From assembly GCA_019915135.1 (NCBI GenBank), contig JAHLMK010000001.1, positions 4,278,001 to 4,342,000 on the forward strand: a stretch of 64,000 bases of DNA, in the 5' to 3' direction. This document shows, piece by piece, positions 12,875-25,115 of this stretch. Both the position numbers and the translations under genes were made by a program. Numbering within the stretch: position 1 is the stretch's first letter; every line of letters begins with the position of its first letter. The DNA is from Strobilurus pachycystidiatus. Its lineage: Eukaryota > Basidiomycota > Agaricomycetes > Agaricales > Physalacriaceae. A model generated the notes under the pieces. That model searched no databases, was not told the DNA's origin, and saw nothing but the letters and a program-made list of their open reading frames with translations.

Positions 12875-15800
12875 CTATAAATTATTGAAGTCCTGTAGCC
12901 CAGCTTCATCCTCCAACGCGTCCAACTCCAGCTCCTCGACAAACTCGTTCAGCACGGACAGGGAAGTGAGCTTTGCCTCGGCTCTTCGTCGCGCATACAT
13001 CCAGGAGCAGTCCAACGACTCGCACTTGACTTCGTCGACATTTGGCGCCTGTGCGCACGACATGCATATTTTGTGGGTCTCGACGAAGCGCTCCTCAATC
13101 CTGCGGGACTTTTTGAGGACACCAGCGAGCGTGGCCTTGTTGTCCCGCCGGCAGTCATAGCATATCCCGTCAGGAGCGTAAGCGCCGCAGATGAGACACC
13201 TTGCCCCCGTGAAATGCTCGTTTATGTTGAACAGCTCCACAACTTCCGTATCCGTTTTCTTCTTTGATGGCGAAGAGGGCATCTGGACCGGTTTAACCTT
13301 GGGCATCTCGTTGTACCATTGTCGCACGTTGGCGCCCAGGAGGTTGAAGATTCTCTCTAGGGGCGGGATGAGTACTCGCGAGATATAGTACTCCGCATCG
13401 AGGCCCGTGTGACTGAAGTCGCGTGAGCTGGGTGCAAGATCCAAGAAATGGTGAATCGACTGACGGATTGTCCAAGAGCTCGAAGGGGTTCAGGGCCCTG
13501 TCCACCAAACGACTGCCTTGTGCACCTCTCGCAATCACGTAGGGTATCCGCTCGCCCCATTGTGGTTCATCCTGAGGATCCATCACCATACGTTTTGCCG
13601 CCACGACCGCGCCCGGTGGTGGAGGGACAGCCTCACTGCGTGCCAGGCAGTCAGATTATGTCCTTTCGGAATCGATGTCTACTCACCTGTATGTGCCCAA
13701 CCGCACCTCCTTGGCAAAGATAAAGTCCTCTACAGACGCCTTGTTCTCCAGAAGCTTTAGCCACGACCTGCAGCAGTACTCTTTCACCAAACTGAGGTCC
13801 TGGGTTCTAAATAGAAGCCTAGGTCAAGGCAGGATTAGTTGACGATGCAAAAGGACAGGTCGGTCGCACTTTAAGCATGTTTCCACCATCTTCTGCTGAG
13901 CGGGTACGCCATCCCGGCGGACAGTTTCGATGCCTTTGGCATCAAACACCGGCTCCGTATCGTCGATATTCTCGTACTTGTATCCTACGTATCGTTTCTT
14001 CGCCATCAGGACACACGGTGAATACACCTTCTCGAATTTGAGTTTGATAGGCGCGGGGTTGAGAGCAGTGATGGTATCCGCGATATCCTGTCCGATACGA
14101 AAGGCTTGTTCCTTGGTCTTGCCTTGCAGGTGACTGAATGTAGATCAGGACATGTGCATGTAGAGAGAACGATACGGACATAAACACACTGTCGGTGTCT
14201 CCGTACACGACTTTCGCACCCCATTTGGGCGTCGAATCAATTAGCATTATGGCCTGGTAATCGGATGATCAAGTGGGAAGTTTATGAGAAAGGCGACACC
14301 GACCTTCTCCAGTGTCTCGCGACCACTTTGTACGATACTATCGGCGATTTCGACTGCGGGCATCCGACCAGAAAACGTCGCGCTCGTATAGCCATAGGTG
14401 ACATTCGCAATATACTTCAACCCCAGCTGTCGAGCGTCCAGGATTCGGCGCAAAGCCTTTGCACTGGATATAAGGCCACGATAGTCATGCATGGTTATAG
14501 TCATAGACTTGCCTTGTCATTTTTGACGCCCTTCATCGCTTGCTTGACCATAACGCGGGTGTCGAGCAGCTCAGTAAGCATCCGTCCCAGCAGCCCTTTC
14601 CGTACTTCTGGTTTGACGTATATGATGCCATTTGGCGAGACTATTTCAAGAGCTGAGACGGCCACACGCACGGGGAAAAGAAATGACTTTACCGTTTATA
14701 TGATCCTGCAATTTCTCCAGGAGACCGCGAGGGTTGTCAAGATCTGTCACGCCAAATTTGTTCCGCCCTTGGAAGTCGATGGCCCGACCGAGACACGTAG
14801 AGTAGCAGTAATTGTAAGCGATCATGATCGACGGATACAGCGACTGGAAGTCTAGGACGACGACAGGACTGGTGTAGAATGCCGACTGTGGTTCCATGAT
14901 GAGGGGCATGCACTCTGCTGCGTTCTGTTTGCCAACCTACACAGATAGTTAGCCCGAATAAGGTATCGAGGGAAGAAAAGGCTATACGCACATCCAACTT
15001 GCTAGGTGAAAGTAGAACAAAGTTTTCAGGTTTCCCTATTCGGAACATGAACGATTCAACTTTGAATTGAGAGCCACGGCTGATGACAGAGAAGAAGTCG
15101 ACTCCAAAGACGCGTGCAAATTCACTGGCGGCGCCGTCAGATTAGTGAAGAGAGTGGAGGAAATGTTACATACGCTGTTTTCGTCACAATCTCTACCGCA
15201 TTGAGGATATCCACAACCATGGCAGTTCGCCGACTGTAATATCGTAACAACATCCCAAAACTACTCGGAACCCCGCTGAAGTACCAATCGGACAAGGTTG
15301 CCTGGGAGTATTTTGGTGTTCTGCACATTTCTCCCAGGTGAGTGCACCTGATGACAGTGAACGCCGTATGCACGTACCTGATGCGCAAAACGTGAAATGC
15401 GACATTCTCGAAGGAGTACATGTTGAGGTTGAGTTCTGACCGTGCGATACGCCAGGCGTTGAGGACGTGTCGTCCAGTAGCTTTGAACGTTGAGGTCTTT
15501 CGGGTATCCCATTGCACAGATCCCGTCTTGTGAGGCAACGCCGCTCTCGATATCTGCTCCGAAATGTCTAAACCTAGCACACCAAGATCGGTTAACCTCG
15601 CTCGCCAAAAGATCTCGAGTTCACTTACCGTGCACATCACCACGGGCCGCTAGATAGCCCCACGATGACAGCTGGACATCCCAGCCAACTAGAATGTCAG
15701 GTTCCAGGTCCATGATGGTGTCAATGACCGCGTTGAGAAGTTCGATTTCATTGATGACAACCTCCATCTTGAAGTCGCGCATCCGGAGTGGATTGAAGTC

Positions 15801-18413
15801 GCCGGAGTCCACAACGATGATGCCATCGTGTCGCGGAAGATCCTCCGAGGATTGGAACGAATAAAAGACAGCGACAATTTCTGCTATGCCGGTCAGAGAT
15901 GGGATGACGGTCGTGACGGTTTACTTGCCGTCCTCTTCAGGATTAGGTCGTTTTTCGTCACGAGATGGTGCTGGCGGAAAGATGTCAAAGTGAATCATTT
16001 GGAAAAGCATGAGCCTACCGAACACTTCCAACGAGAAAAGAGTCATGTCGTTCCTTTCGCGTACTTTGGACGTGGGAGCCTGAGTCGCCTTCGTATGGTA
16101 GATATTGGCTTGCGTCGGTCCTTCGATCTACAACTAGTCAGAGCCTTATCGACTATTAGTATCTGAGGTCACCATACCTGAGATCCATACTTGGCTCTGG
16201 AATGCTCGACGGCCTTCCCCTCGTCCGAAGCTAGCCAGGCTTTGACTACCTTCACACTCGGTGGGTGTCCGGCATACTCCCACCCACTTATTTCATGGGA
16301 GTCGTGCAAATTGACGTTTCCGTCAAACCCTACAGAGATCTGAGGAGAGCTATACTTCCACTCTTCCAGATACTTGATCCCCTGGCCGCCCTTTAAACGA
16401 AAAGTGTAGCCGCCGTACTCCCATGGGCGCGCGGGGACATCTCGAGCCCTCGAATAATGAGGAGGGCGCCAAATCTTGGTAGGCAGGTTATGTAGATCCA
16501 AGGTTGAAAGAAGTTCTTTAGCTGTGGGTGCGGTGGGGGCATAGACGTAGCCGTTGCGATTGGATTTGACTTTGACGATGGGTTGAGTGTGGAACGTCGT
16601 AGATCTGGTGGTGAGCTGAGAAGACTGGACAGCTTGTGGCAGGACAACGTCCATGGTATCGTCATCATCCAAGGAAGGTCTATGAGGGTATCGGTATAAT
16701 ACCATTCGCACAATGGCGGGAACTCACTCGGTGTTTGGTTTGATTCTGAGATGGAAACGCGATATGAGTGATGACGCTGGAAGAAAGGGTCACGGGTGTA
16801 ACTCACTTCGAGGATGAGGGAGAAGGTGGGGGAGAGACTGCAATTATCGAATGGTCAGGACTGTACCACTGTTAGTTGACCTCGATATCTGAGGATGTCA
16901 AGGATTACCTATAGGCGTCGTACACCTGATCGTACTTCAAGTTGATCACTGCTTGCCCGGAAGGTTTGTTGTCATTAAAAGGGCTTGAAATGAGATGAGT
17001 ACCCTAGGGGCGGACGACGAATATCAGAATACGTACTCGTCATCGTATTGATCCACTTTGAAAGGATCCGTGTCTTCATCCGAGTGCGTCGAACCATTCT
17101 CTTCATCACGGGCCTCGTTGAAGTCCATATCAGCGACATTGAGCTCGTCCTCCAGGTCATCACGATCCTGATTATCTTTCCATTCTTGTTCGTCAGTTTT
17201 GACGGCGTTCGCCATTTCCTGGCTCGATAGCAATGCCAAGTCTATATCGACATCCTTGTCGACATCCCCGCCCAAACCATGCTCTTCTTGCGCTCCGAAA
17301 TTCTGCTCAGTCACCGGAGCGCCCTTTGGTTTCCAGGCCCTATATTCGTCTTCCCAGAGGGCTTCCACGCTTTCGAATGCAGACATGGTGTACGTTGTCC
17401 AGGTTCCTAGAGGTTCATCGATCTTCATAGCATGCCGTTCTTGTTCAATTCGCTTCCTGATAGCATCCCAATAACGAGCCTCGGCAACCCAGTCGCCACC
17501 ACGGCCTCTTGAAGACGCAGTGGGATCTATGGGAAGCTCTGGCGACGGCGGAAGGCCACGGGCTTGACGGCGTTTACGCTCGTCTTCCCAAAGCTCCCGT
17601 ACACTCAGGACAAAAGGTTCATCGGGCATGGGCGGGGCAGGAATCTTGAGCTCGTGATGATAGTCGCGCGCGGATAGTTTGTGTCGGTTGAAAATATGAT
17701 AGGCTTGCGCGTCCACCTCCAACGCCATCCGAGACTGACGGAAGTGAGGTGAAGGAGATAGATTCAAAGTATCGTCCTCTTCCTCATCTCTGCAACGCTT
17801 CAAGGCAGAGCCAAGGTCAAGCCACCCACACCCATAGAGTCCAAAGTCAGAAAGAAACTGGAGAATATAGCTCAGATGACTTTCGAAGACTGTGAAACGT
17901 GTGCCCATGACGGTACCGGACTGCATAAGAGTCACGGCGCGGCTGACCATGGCAGGGTCAACTACACAGATCTTCAAGAACGGGGAGTACGACGAGTGGA
18001 AGCCATAGAAGTGAACGCCTTTCACAAGCAAGACGGCCCGTATAAACTGATGGTTTCGTGTAGAGTCGAGTGGCCGCTTCAGAGATATCATTATAGCGTG
18101 GTTGAGAGAGCGCCTCAGCTTGTCGGCATACTCTCTGACTGCAGACAAAGTTCAGAGAAGTCGTAACAAGCATCAGTCTTGACGCACCTTGGCGCCCATG
18201 GAGATCGCCAGTGTATTCCACAAAGAAATATGGATAGACTTGATGAATATGAAGGCAGCATTTCTTTCCGAGGGATGACGCCCCGTAAATGCGGAGAACT
18301 GGGACCTTTGGCAGCGTCGAGTTGTCGAGCGGTCCTGGCCTTTCGAGGACATGGTCGATTTGATTGATTTGGACGCGTAGAATGGGCTGCTTGGCTTCAA
18401 TGCGTATGTCCAT
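12875..18413 (-). CDS. REV3: DNA polymerase zeta catalytic subunit
   Basis: Multi-exon gene for the B-family translesion polymerase. The N-terminus (PILRVQINQIDHVLERPGPL, starting at the ATG at 18413) and the GKKCCLHIHQVYPYFFVEY segment are typical REV3. The insertion region near 16.2-16.7 kb has GWEYAGHPPSVKVVKAWL. The polymerase core carries motif A (LDFQSLYPS near 14850), motif B (YGYTSATFSGRMP near 14370) and motif C (YGDTDS near 14200), with all catalytic acids present. The C-terminus has both cysteine clusters (CLICG...CYDC and CMSC...CESLDC), needed for Rev7/Pol31-type partner binding and the Fe-S site, and ends at TAG 12875-12877. It bypasses DNA lesions with Rev7 and Rev1. The gene looks intact, but its first exons also occur as two truncated copies at 20.3 and 25.5 kb. 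Confidence 0.92.
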
Positions 18414-18539
18414 GGCATTGGTGGCCGGTCATGAGCGAAAGTAAGCGCAAAGGGAGGGCTAATCGATTGGGTCAGATCATGGCAAGAGGCAAGACGCGGC
18501 TTACCCTTGGACCACCATCACCAACCGCATACCGTCTTG
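18414..18539. promoter_or_regulatory. Promoter copy P1 (drives REV3)
   Basis: 126 bp between the REV3 start codon and the ATG of a truncated TRAPPC13 copy. It is highly similar to P2 (20791-20921) and P3 (26002-26131). The core GGCAAGAGGCAAGACGCGGC plus the following GGACCACCATCACCAACC is the same in all three. It probably still drives REV3 leftwards; rightward transcripts would read a broken TRAPPC13. Confidence 0.7.
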
Positions 18540-18790
18540 ATGGAGGGTCCCTCGCACTTGTTGGCGCTTAAAGTCATGACTAGGCTCACTCCACCGCGTA
18601 GAGACTGCATCTTCAAGGCAGCAGACCGCTCTGTGGCTGTCCCAAGACATTACCCACATGCAATGGAGCTGCTCACTATTTCTACTTCGTGCGGACCGAT
18701 ATCAAGACAACTCGGGGGAGACTTCATTCAGTCGCTCGTCGTCAACAAAGAACTTCAGGTGGAAGTGGGCGGTGTGCTTCAGCTTCGCCG
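18540..18790 (+). pseudogene. TRAPPC13 5'-end fragment, copy T1
   Basis: Begins MEGPSHLLALKVM, as in the intact gene at 26132, and stays alignable through ELLT... and QVEVGG (homologous to about 26535), then diverges. The region for TRAPPC13 intron 1, exon 2 and intron 2 is missing; the join is GTCATGACTAGGCTCAC. This fits deletion between the two CATGA words that flank that region in the intact gene. T2 has the same deletion. The fragment has no TRAPPC13 C-terminal part and is a pseudogene. Confidence 0.85.
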
Positions 18791-18958
18791 CCCCGTCGGG
18801 AGTCGGGATCCTCAGCATCCAAATATAGGATCCGTCTTGCCATATTTGGACCAAATTTGACTCATCAGGCTTCAGCGAAATCAAGTCGCAGAGGGGCTCG
18901 GACTTGGCTTGACCTCTGATTACCATTCAATTCGCCCCTCAGGCTCTGAGTGTATGTG
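18791..18958. other. Junction segment between T1 and F-box copy 1
   Basis: About 170 bp with no counterpart at T2 or T3. A minus-strand frame (LVQIWQDGSYIWMLRIPTPD) looks protein-like and could be a fragment of another gene, but I cannot name it. Confidence 0.3.
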
Positions 18959-19934
18959 TAGCGTTGGCGGCTTAGTGTACGCCCCTGGGGAATCATGCTT
19001 CCTCGAAGTCGTTCGCTCCTGTGAGCCCATCTTACTGCAACAGTTTTTTTTATAGCCGTGAGGCTCATCATGTATCGTAGTACCGGGACCGCCTGCCCTT
19101 CCTCCGGAGCTCATCGAAATCATCATCAATCAACTTTGGATTGAAAGAATGCCCACAACAGACCGCATACAGCTCATGATGAGACTATGCATCGTCAGCC
19201 GAACGTGGTGCTCAATCTACGCCTCCATCTCTGCTCGGGATATCCATCTTCCATCCCTCTCATACTTCTTCTATCTCTGCCGAATCATTCGTCGGGGAAA
19301 ATCCGCCATTTATGGCTTGCGCTTGCTCTTACCCCAGCTCACCCGTACAATGACTTGCGCCTACAACTATTCGATCGGGGACTCGGCTAGGGGCATTTAT
19401 CTTGCTCTGGCAATACTTCCTCATTATCTCCTCTTCGAGACCTGCTTCCCGCGGCTCGAATACCTCGAGCTCATATGCTACGATAATGACTATCCCGACA
19501 CGCTTTCTTCCTCTATCCGGATACTGATGGCACGGACCAGCCTCCACACCAGACAGTTTGTTTTGACATTAGACGCCCACAGCCAATTAGGTCCATCTTG
19601 GCCACCTATGCCCTTCTGTCATCCTTCCAAAGCCGGCTCTTGGTTCGCCATGCTTGAAGTCCTTGATGGTATGTACCACACATTCATCAGATTCAAATCA
19701 TCGCCGGTTGGATCGCCTTTTCCTGTTCGCAAGCATTCTGAGATTCATGAACATGAACCCAAGGGAGATGTGAAAGAACGCATCAATCTTCACCTTTGGA
19801 GAGCAAGCGGTGCATCGTACTGTGAGTATAACCTGTTGCGCGGTAAGAGGGGCTGAAATTGACAATCAATCGTAGGGAAATTGTTCCAGTTATATCTCAA
19901 GGATCCAATCGTCAAAGAACGACTCTACGAGTAA
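18959..19934 (+). pseudogene. F-box-like gene, copy F1 (start codon lost)
   Basis: Tandem paralogue of the gene at 24159-25115; the main exons differ at 24 of about 228 residues. Splice sites are kept (donor GTGAGC after a short first exon, ATCGTAG before the last exon), and the reading frame is open from LPPELIEIIINQLW to the TAA at 19932-19934. The initiating ATG of copy F2 is GTG here, with an in-frame TAG just upstream. The next ATG (19149) would remove most of the F-box. It is either a recent pseudogene or makes a shortened protein without the SKP1-binding motif. Confidence 0.7.
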
Positions 19935-20246
19935 CATTGTTACATCGGGCCCCCGATGCCTGATAAGATGATGTTCGAATGGCGGGAGGTCTTAACATCT
20001 TGCTACGTGCCAGAGGGCAAGCTTGTGCGTCGGAAATTCTGTAGTGAAACAATCCTGTTTCGGCCGTACGTTCTGATACTAATCATGGTTGGTTTCTGGG
20101 ATCTATCAATTTACGGGAAGCTCTAGTCAACGAAATTGACGTTCGTCTTCCTGAAATGGCTCCTGTATACTTAGAGGAAGGTAGCGGGCGTGGGCGTAGT
20201 CGAAATGTCACTGATAGTCTGTCTGTAATATGATCTGTACTTATGC
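19935..20246. other. Duplicated 3' flank of F-box copy F1
   Basis: Noncoding sequence that aligns with 25116-25450 downstream of copy F2 (shared words such as TTTCGGCCGTACGTTCT and ATGGTTGGTTTCTGGG). It shows that the duplicated unit includes the 3' flank as well as the gene. Confidence 0.6.
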
Positions 20247-20790
20247 TAGATAGCTTGCAAATCCACATCCAACGCCATTCGATACTCACAAGTCACAAAA
20301 TTGAGGCGGAGCATGAGTTCCGTGAAATTGAAAGTATCATCCTCTTCCGACTTTCGACTCTGGGTGTGTGGGTGGCTCGACGTCGGCTCTACCAAAAAAA
20401 TAGCTCAGATGATCTTCGAAGACTCTGCTCATGACGATACCCGAGTCACAGCGCGGCTGCGAGAGGGGAGTACGACGAGTGGAAGCCATTGGAGTGGACG
20501 CCCAACACGGTATAAACTGATGGTACCGCATAGACTAGAGTAGCCGCTTCAGTGACATCGTTCTGGCGTGGTTGAGAGAGCGCCTCAGCTTGTCGGCATA
20601 CTCTCTGACTGCAGACCATGTTCGGAGAAGTCGAGACAAGCATTAGTGATGACGCGATGACGCCCAATGAACGCGGAGAACTCTTTGGCAGCGTCGAGTT
20701 GTCGAGCGGTCCTGGCCTCTCGAGGACACGGTCGATTTGATTGATTTGGACGCGTAGAATGGGCTGCTTGGCTTCATTGCGTATGTCCAT
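20247..20790 (-). pseudogene. REV3 5'-end fragment, copy R2
   Basis: Matches REV3 from its start codon (18413) to about 17700. The first ATG and PILRVQINQID are kept. About 90 bp between two TGACGC words (18180 and 18276 in REV3) are deleted, which removes the conserved HIHQVYPYFF segment. A 45-bp piece (20349-20393) is inverted relative to REV3 17804-17848. Copy R3 has both changes. No polymerase domain is present. Confidence 0.85.
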
Positions 20791-20921
20791 GGCATTGGTG
20801 GCCGGTCATGAGCGAAAGTGAGCGCAAAGCGAGGGCAAATCGATTGAGTCAGATCATGGCAAGAGGCAAGACGCGGCTTACCCATGGACCACCATCACCA
20901 ACCACATAAGTTACCGTCTTG
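20791..20921. promoter_or_regulatory. Promoter copy P2 (between two fragments)
   Basis: Near-identical copy of the REV3/TRAPPC13 divergent promoter, flanked on both sides by broken gene starts (R2 and T2). If active it would produce only truncated or noncoding transcripts. Confidence 0.65.
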
Positions 20922-21175
20922 ATGGAGGGTCCCTCGCACTTGTTGGCGCTCAAAGTCATGACTAGGCTCACTCCACCGCGTAGAGACTGTCTCTTCAAGG
21001 CAGCAGACCGCTCTGTGGCCGTCTCAAGACATTACAATTTACACACAGGCAATAGAGCTGCTCACTGTTTCTACTTCGTGCGGACCGATATCAAGACAAC
21101 TCGGGGGAGACTCTATCCAGTCGCTCGCCGTAATAAAGAAGCTAAGGCCGCGTGGAAGTGAACGGTGTCACCATG
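20922..21175 (+). pseudogene. TRAPPC13 5'-end fragment, copy T2
   Basis: Starts MEGPSHLLALKVM and carries the same CATGA-CATGA deletion as T1. Homology continues to about 26545 of the intact gene (GTCACCATG) and then stops. The frame is further disrupted near 21150. Pseudogene. Confidence 0.82.
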
Positions 21176-22053
21176 AAAATGTTTCCCAGTGCGTAAGCGA
21201 CGACCACTGCCAAAGATTGCTTCCATACTTTAGGTTTCTACTACTGTGCATGTCAATCTCACGGCAGTGATATATTGCCAGCTTGCTATGTATGATCTAT
21301 GCCGCAACTCTGGGCTTGTTCATCTTCGCATCCGCCATTTCTGAGTTGTTCGGCATCCCATTCATCTTCATCTTGCGGAATGTAGCAATCTGTTGCAGCT
21401 TTCTCACTGCCTTCGCGCAACTCTGCCCTTCCAGAAGGGCTATCGTCTTGTTCGTCGCTTCCCCGCCGCCACCGTTCTTCCTGTCATTTGGGCCCTCTTC
21501 GCGCAGCTCCGCCCCTCACTCACCACAGCTTTGTCGCCGCCTTCCTGTTGCTGTGCCCCGGCTTACAAGAGCAAGAGTGTTCGACCGTTGCTGCCCGGTC
21601 AGAGCTTGCTGTCGACGAACATGATCTAGTTACCATCATCACTGGGAGTGACGCGTAAAAATTTAACTTCTAGCTAAGTCTCGCGAAGCGAACGGGCACT
21701 CACAAATTTGTCCTTTGCCACGCATCATTGACATACAGAAGGACAATATCAACAATCGGAAGCGGCGCTTTTCAAATGACTGGGGGGTGAACGGATATGC
21801 TCTTGGTCTGAAATCACCCTTACTTAGTCCAACATGTCCACCTAACTACTCACAATGAGCTTGAAAAGATGCTCAATACCCAAATGCTGAACATCCTACA
21901 ACCGACTTTCTGACCAACGCAAGGCTTTCATTGCTGCCCAATGTGTCAATCCCAACTTTCTCGCATGGAACAAGCGTTGACGGTTGGACCAATGAACACA
22001 TATTACAATTAATCTGAGAACTCTCTAAAGTACTTCCCAGACTTACAGACAGA
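21176..22053. other. Unassigned sequence after T2
   Basis: Not part of the duplicated unit. Plus-strand ORFs near 21283-21629 are proline- and cysteine-rich with no recognisable domain. No convincing gene. Confidence 0.3.
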
Positions 22054-23289
22054 TTACAGAGACCGAACTTCCATGTAAAGTTTCTCGTAAAGGTTACGCA
22101 CTACAAACAAATCAACATCCTGCGTGTCTTGTGGGCTTTTCTGAAGCAAAGGACATGTGATTTTCTGATCTTGCAAGCGACACCAAAATGACCTTGCTGT
22201 AGCTGTTGGATCAGCTTTCACTATCTGAAGGTTTGCTTCTAACTGAGTCAAGACGTTGTCAATGTGGACGCGACGCTCTTGTAGAAGGTAGGTATACGTG
22301 ACCGGGAAACAGTATCCAAGACCCCCAACTTGCACGTGTATGGCAACAAAGGCGTTCATGGCTTCCTGGACCAACCTGGGAGAAAATTGTCAAAGACACA
22401 GAAAGAAATCTCTCGGCACATACATTGCTTGAATCCAGATAGACTCAGACGACCACCGATGCAAGTCTCCATGCAAGTCTTCTTGACGCAAAATATCTGC
22501 GACAAGAGGTGCGGCCAATAGCACTAATTTGCGTGTGCGGTCTTTGAGAAGCTACAGATTAATTCACAGAGTGAGAACAGAGAACACTCATATATGCATA
22601 CACACAACATACATTCTTTTCTGCCTGTAGCATCAGCCAAGGGACCATAACAATCCCTGCGAGCGCCGCCAAAACTGCCAACGGGCAGAACTGCAGCTTG
22701 GCTCTTGTGCTTGCGTCAAGCTGGAGGTTGCGAGCAACAAGATCACTCATTATACTCAGCCAGGTCGCGCTGAGAGCAGCAAGAATATAAGCGATCTGGA
22801 CAGATATGTTCAACGTTGTAATATCCAGAGGCTGAAAAAATCACAAACCAAGAAGCCCGTGTTCCATGGGACGACAAACTTCCAGTAAGGAACGGCGTGG
22901 TGTGTATAAATTCGAGATACAGAGCTGACTGGAGGTAGAACCGGGAGTCCGGATGGAATTGAGGGGAACCTGGAGAGTGGTGTCGGGGAAGCCGAATACG
23001 ATGAAGCGAATGATGAAGTAGTGAGGGATGGAAAGAGGATGGGAGGTCTGGAAGTGGCCTGGTTCCCAGGATCTGGCAGTGTCGGGCTATAGACCTGTGA
23101 ACCTGAAGCGACGGGCGAGGAAGCGACAGGTCTAGCAAGCCGCTTGTCCAAACGCAGCGAGAACGGCTGGGAGCCAGGGAGAGGCTGCCCGCCTTCAGAA
23201 ATGGATTGGCGCATGTTCGGCGCACGCCTTTCTTGATGAGTGCGCTGGCGCACGGTTGTGATGTGCATGTCGACACTGGTTGAGTTCAT
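22054..23289 (-). CDS. Hypothetical membrane protein
   Basis: Probable gene of about four exons, starting at the ATG 23287-23289 (MNSTSVDMHITTVRQRTHQE) and ending at TAA 22054-22056. The first exon has about 130 residues rich in serine and proline, then an aromatic hydrophobic stretch (VPYWKFVVPWNTGFLVCDFF). The second exon has two further hydrophobic segments (VQIAYILAALSATWLSIM and CPLAVLAALAGIVMVPWLML). The C-terminal exon is hydrophilic with a possible coiled region. The layout suggests three membrane spans and a cytosolic tail. I do not recognise the family. It lies inside the stretch that separates the two F-box units, so it may have arrived with an insertion. Exon joins are tentative. 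Confidence 0.5.
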
Positions 23290-23591
23290 AGTAGCTGGGG
23301 CAGAAGAAAGAAAAGAAGCACTCGTCTTGGGGTACCATTTTCATTAACCAAAGCAGGTACGAATTAAACGAAGGCATCCCAATAGAAGTCTGGTGAGTTG
23401 GCAGCTAGCAAGAAGGAAGCGGAAGAGACGGAGCGGAGAATAATTTCCTGCGTAGCCTGGACGGAAAACAAGAAAAAAACCTGATCCGAGCTAAGAGTAT
23501 ATGAGTTGTTGGGCAGGAGCGGACAGGGAGCAGACATCACAATATCGGTGCTCCGATACTGTAGCTGGGATCAATGTCATTGCACGATCTG

Positions 23592-23946
23592 ACTTGATCC
23601 AAGGGGTGGGCGATCTGTGAATCGAGCACACAGATCAGCTCGCGTGCTTCTCGCGTGGTCCTCGCGTGTCGGTCTGGACAGGTCCTCGGCTTGTCCTCGG
23701 CACTTGCTTGTTGGCAGCTGCAAATGCTCATGGACATGGATTCGATTGAGCCCCTGCTCCGTCCGCTCCCGGAGGCTCAAAATTGGGGAGTAATTACCAC
23801 TTCAATGAACTTAGAGAGCCGGCACAGAGATTGGATAGTACCTTGCCGTATGCCAGCCGTGGACCAGCCTAGACTGCCACGCGACAGCCACGCGAGCTGA
23901 TTTGTGTACCCGATTCACGAATCGCTCTAAGGCTCTTGACTTGATC
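23592..23946. mobile_element. hAT-like MITE (339 bp) with 8-bp TSD
   Basis: The element spans 23600-23938. Left end CAAGGGGTGGGCGATCTG and right end (reverse complement) CAAGAGCCTTAGAGCGAT start alike, and the inverted repeats stay alignable for nearly 50 bp to ATCAGCTCGCGTG. It is bordered by a perfect 8-bp direct repeat ACTTGATC (23592-23599 and 23939-23946). An 8-bp target duplication and CA.. ends fit the hAT superfamily. There is no coding capacity, so it is non-autonomous. Confidence 0.8.
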
Positions 23947-24158
23947 TGACAGACGGGATCGGGGACGGGCGCCTGGGCCCTGGGGCGCATCTTGTCCGAT
24001 GATCTCCGATCCCAACAGTCTCCATGGCCGGCCCGGTACCCCTATCAAGGGCTAAGGCAGCTGCGGTGTGATCAAAATCGGCTTTGACTGAGACTCTAAC
24101 CACCTGCTAACCATCTGCTAACTATCATTGAACTCGTTCTGTTAACGTTGGCGGCTCA
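23947..24158. other. Flank upstream of F-box copy F2
   Basis: No gene. Homology with the first F-box unit starts at about 24144 (GTTGGCGGCT), which places one edge of the duplicated unit here. Confidence 0.4.
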
Positions 24159-25115
24159 ATGAACACTCTGGGGAACTCATGCTCTCTCGAAGTCGTACCC
24201 TCCTGTGAGCTCATCTTACTGCACCGTTCTATCAAGTCCTGAGGCTCATCATACATCATAGTACCGGGACCCCCCGCCCTTCCTCCAGAGCTCATCGACA
24301 TCATCATCAATCAACTCTGGATTGAAAGAATGCCCACAACAGACCGCATACAGCTCATGATGAGACTATGTCTCGTCAGCCGAACGTGGTGCTCAATCTA
24401 CGCCTCCATCTCTGCTCGGGATATCCATCTTCCATCCCTCTCATACTTCTTTTATCTTTGCCAAATCATCCGTCGGGAAAAATCCGCCATCTATGGCCCG
24501 CGCTTGCTGTTACCCCAGCTCACCCGTACAATGACTTGCGCCTACAACTTTTCGATCGGAGACTCGGCTAGGGGCATTTATATTGCTCTGGCAATACTTC
24601 CTCATTATCTCCTCTTCGAGACCTGCTTCCCGCGGCTCGAATTTATCGAGCTCATATGCTACGATTATGACTATCCCGACACGATTTCTTCCTCTATCCG
24701 GATACTGATGGGACGGACCAGCCCCCACACCAGGCAGTTTCTTTTGACATTGGACGCCCACAGTCAATTAGGTCCATCTTGGCCACCTATGCCCTTCTAT
24801 CACCCTTCCAAAGCCACCTCCTGGTTCAGCATCCTTAGAGTCCTTGGTGGTATGTATTACACATTCATCAGATTCAAAACATCGCCGGTTGGATCGCCTT
24901 TTCCTGTTCGCAAGCACTCTGAGATTCCTGAACATGGCCACAAGGGAGATGTGAAAGAACGCATCAATCTTCACCTTTGGAGAGCAAGCGGTGCATCGTA
25001 CTGTGAGTATAACCTGTTGCACGGTAAGAGGGGCTAAAATTGACAATCAATCGTAGGGAAATTATTCAATCTGTATTTCAGGGATCCGATCGTCAAAGGA
25101 CGACTCTACGAGTAA
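24159..25115 (+). CDS. F-box-like protein, copy F2 (intact)
   Basis: Three exons, 24159-24204, 24262-25002 and 25057-25115, sum to 846 nt and encode 281 residues. Both introns are GT-AG. After a 15-residue lead comes an F-box-like motif, LPPELIDIIINQLW at about residues 22-35, then an LMMRLCLVSRTWCSIY block typical of the F-box second helix region. The rest has no leucine-rich or WD repeats that I can see. F-box proteins link substrates to SCF ubiquitin ligases through SKP1; agaricomycetes have large, fast-evolving families of unknown target. Copy F1 at 18.96 kb has lost the start codon, so F2 is the more likely functional copy. Confidence 0.75.
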
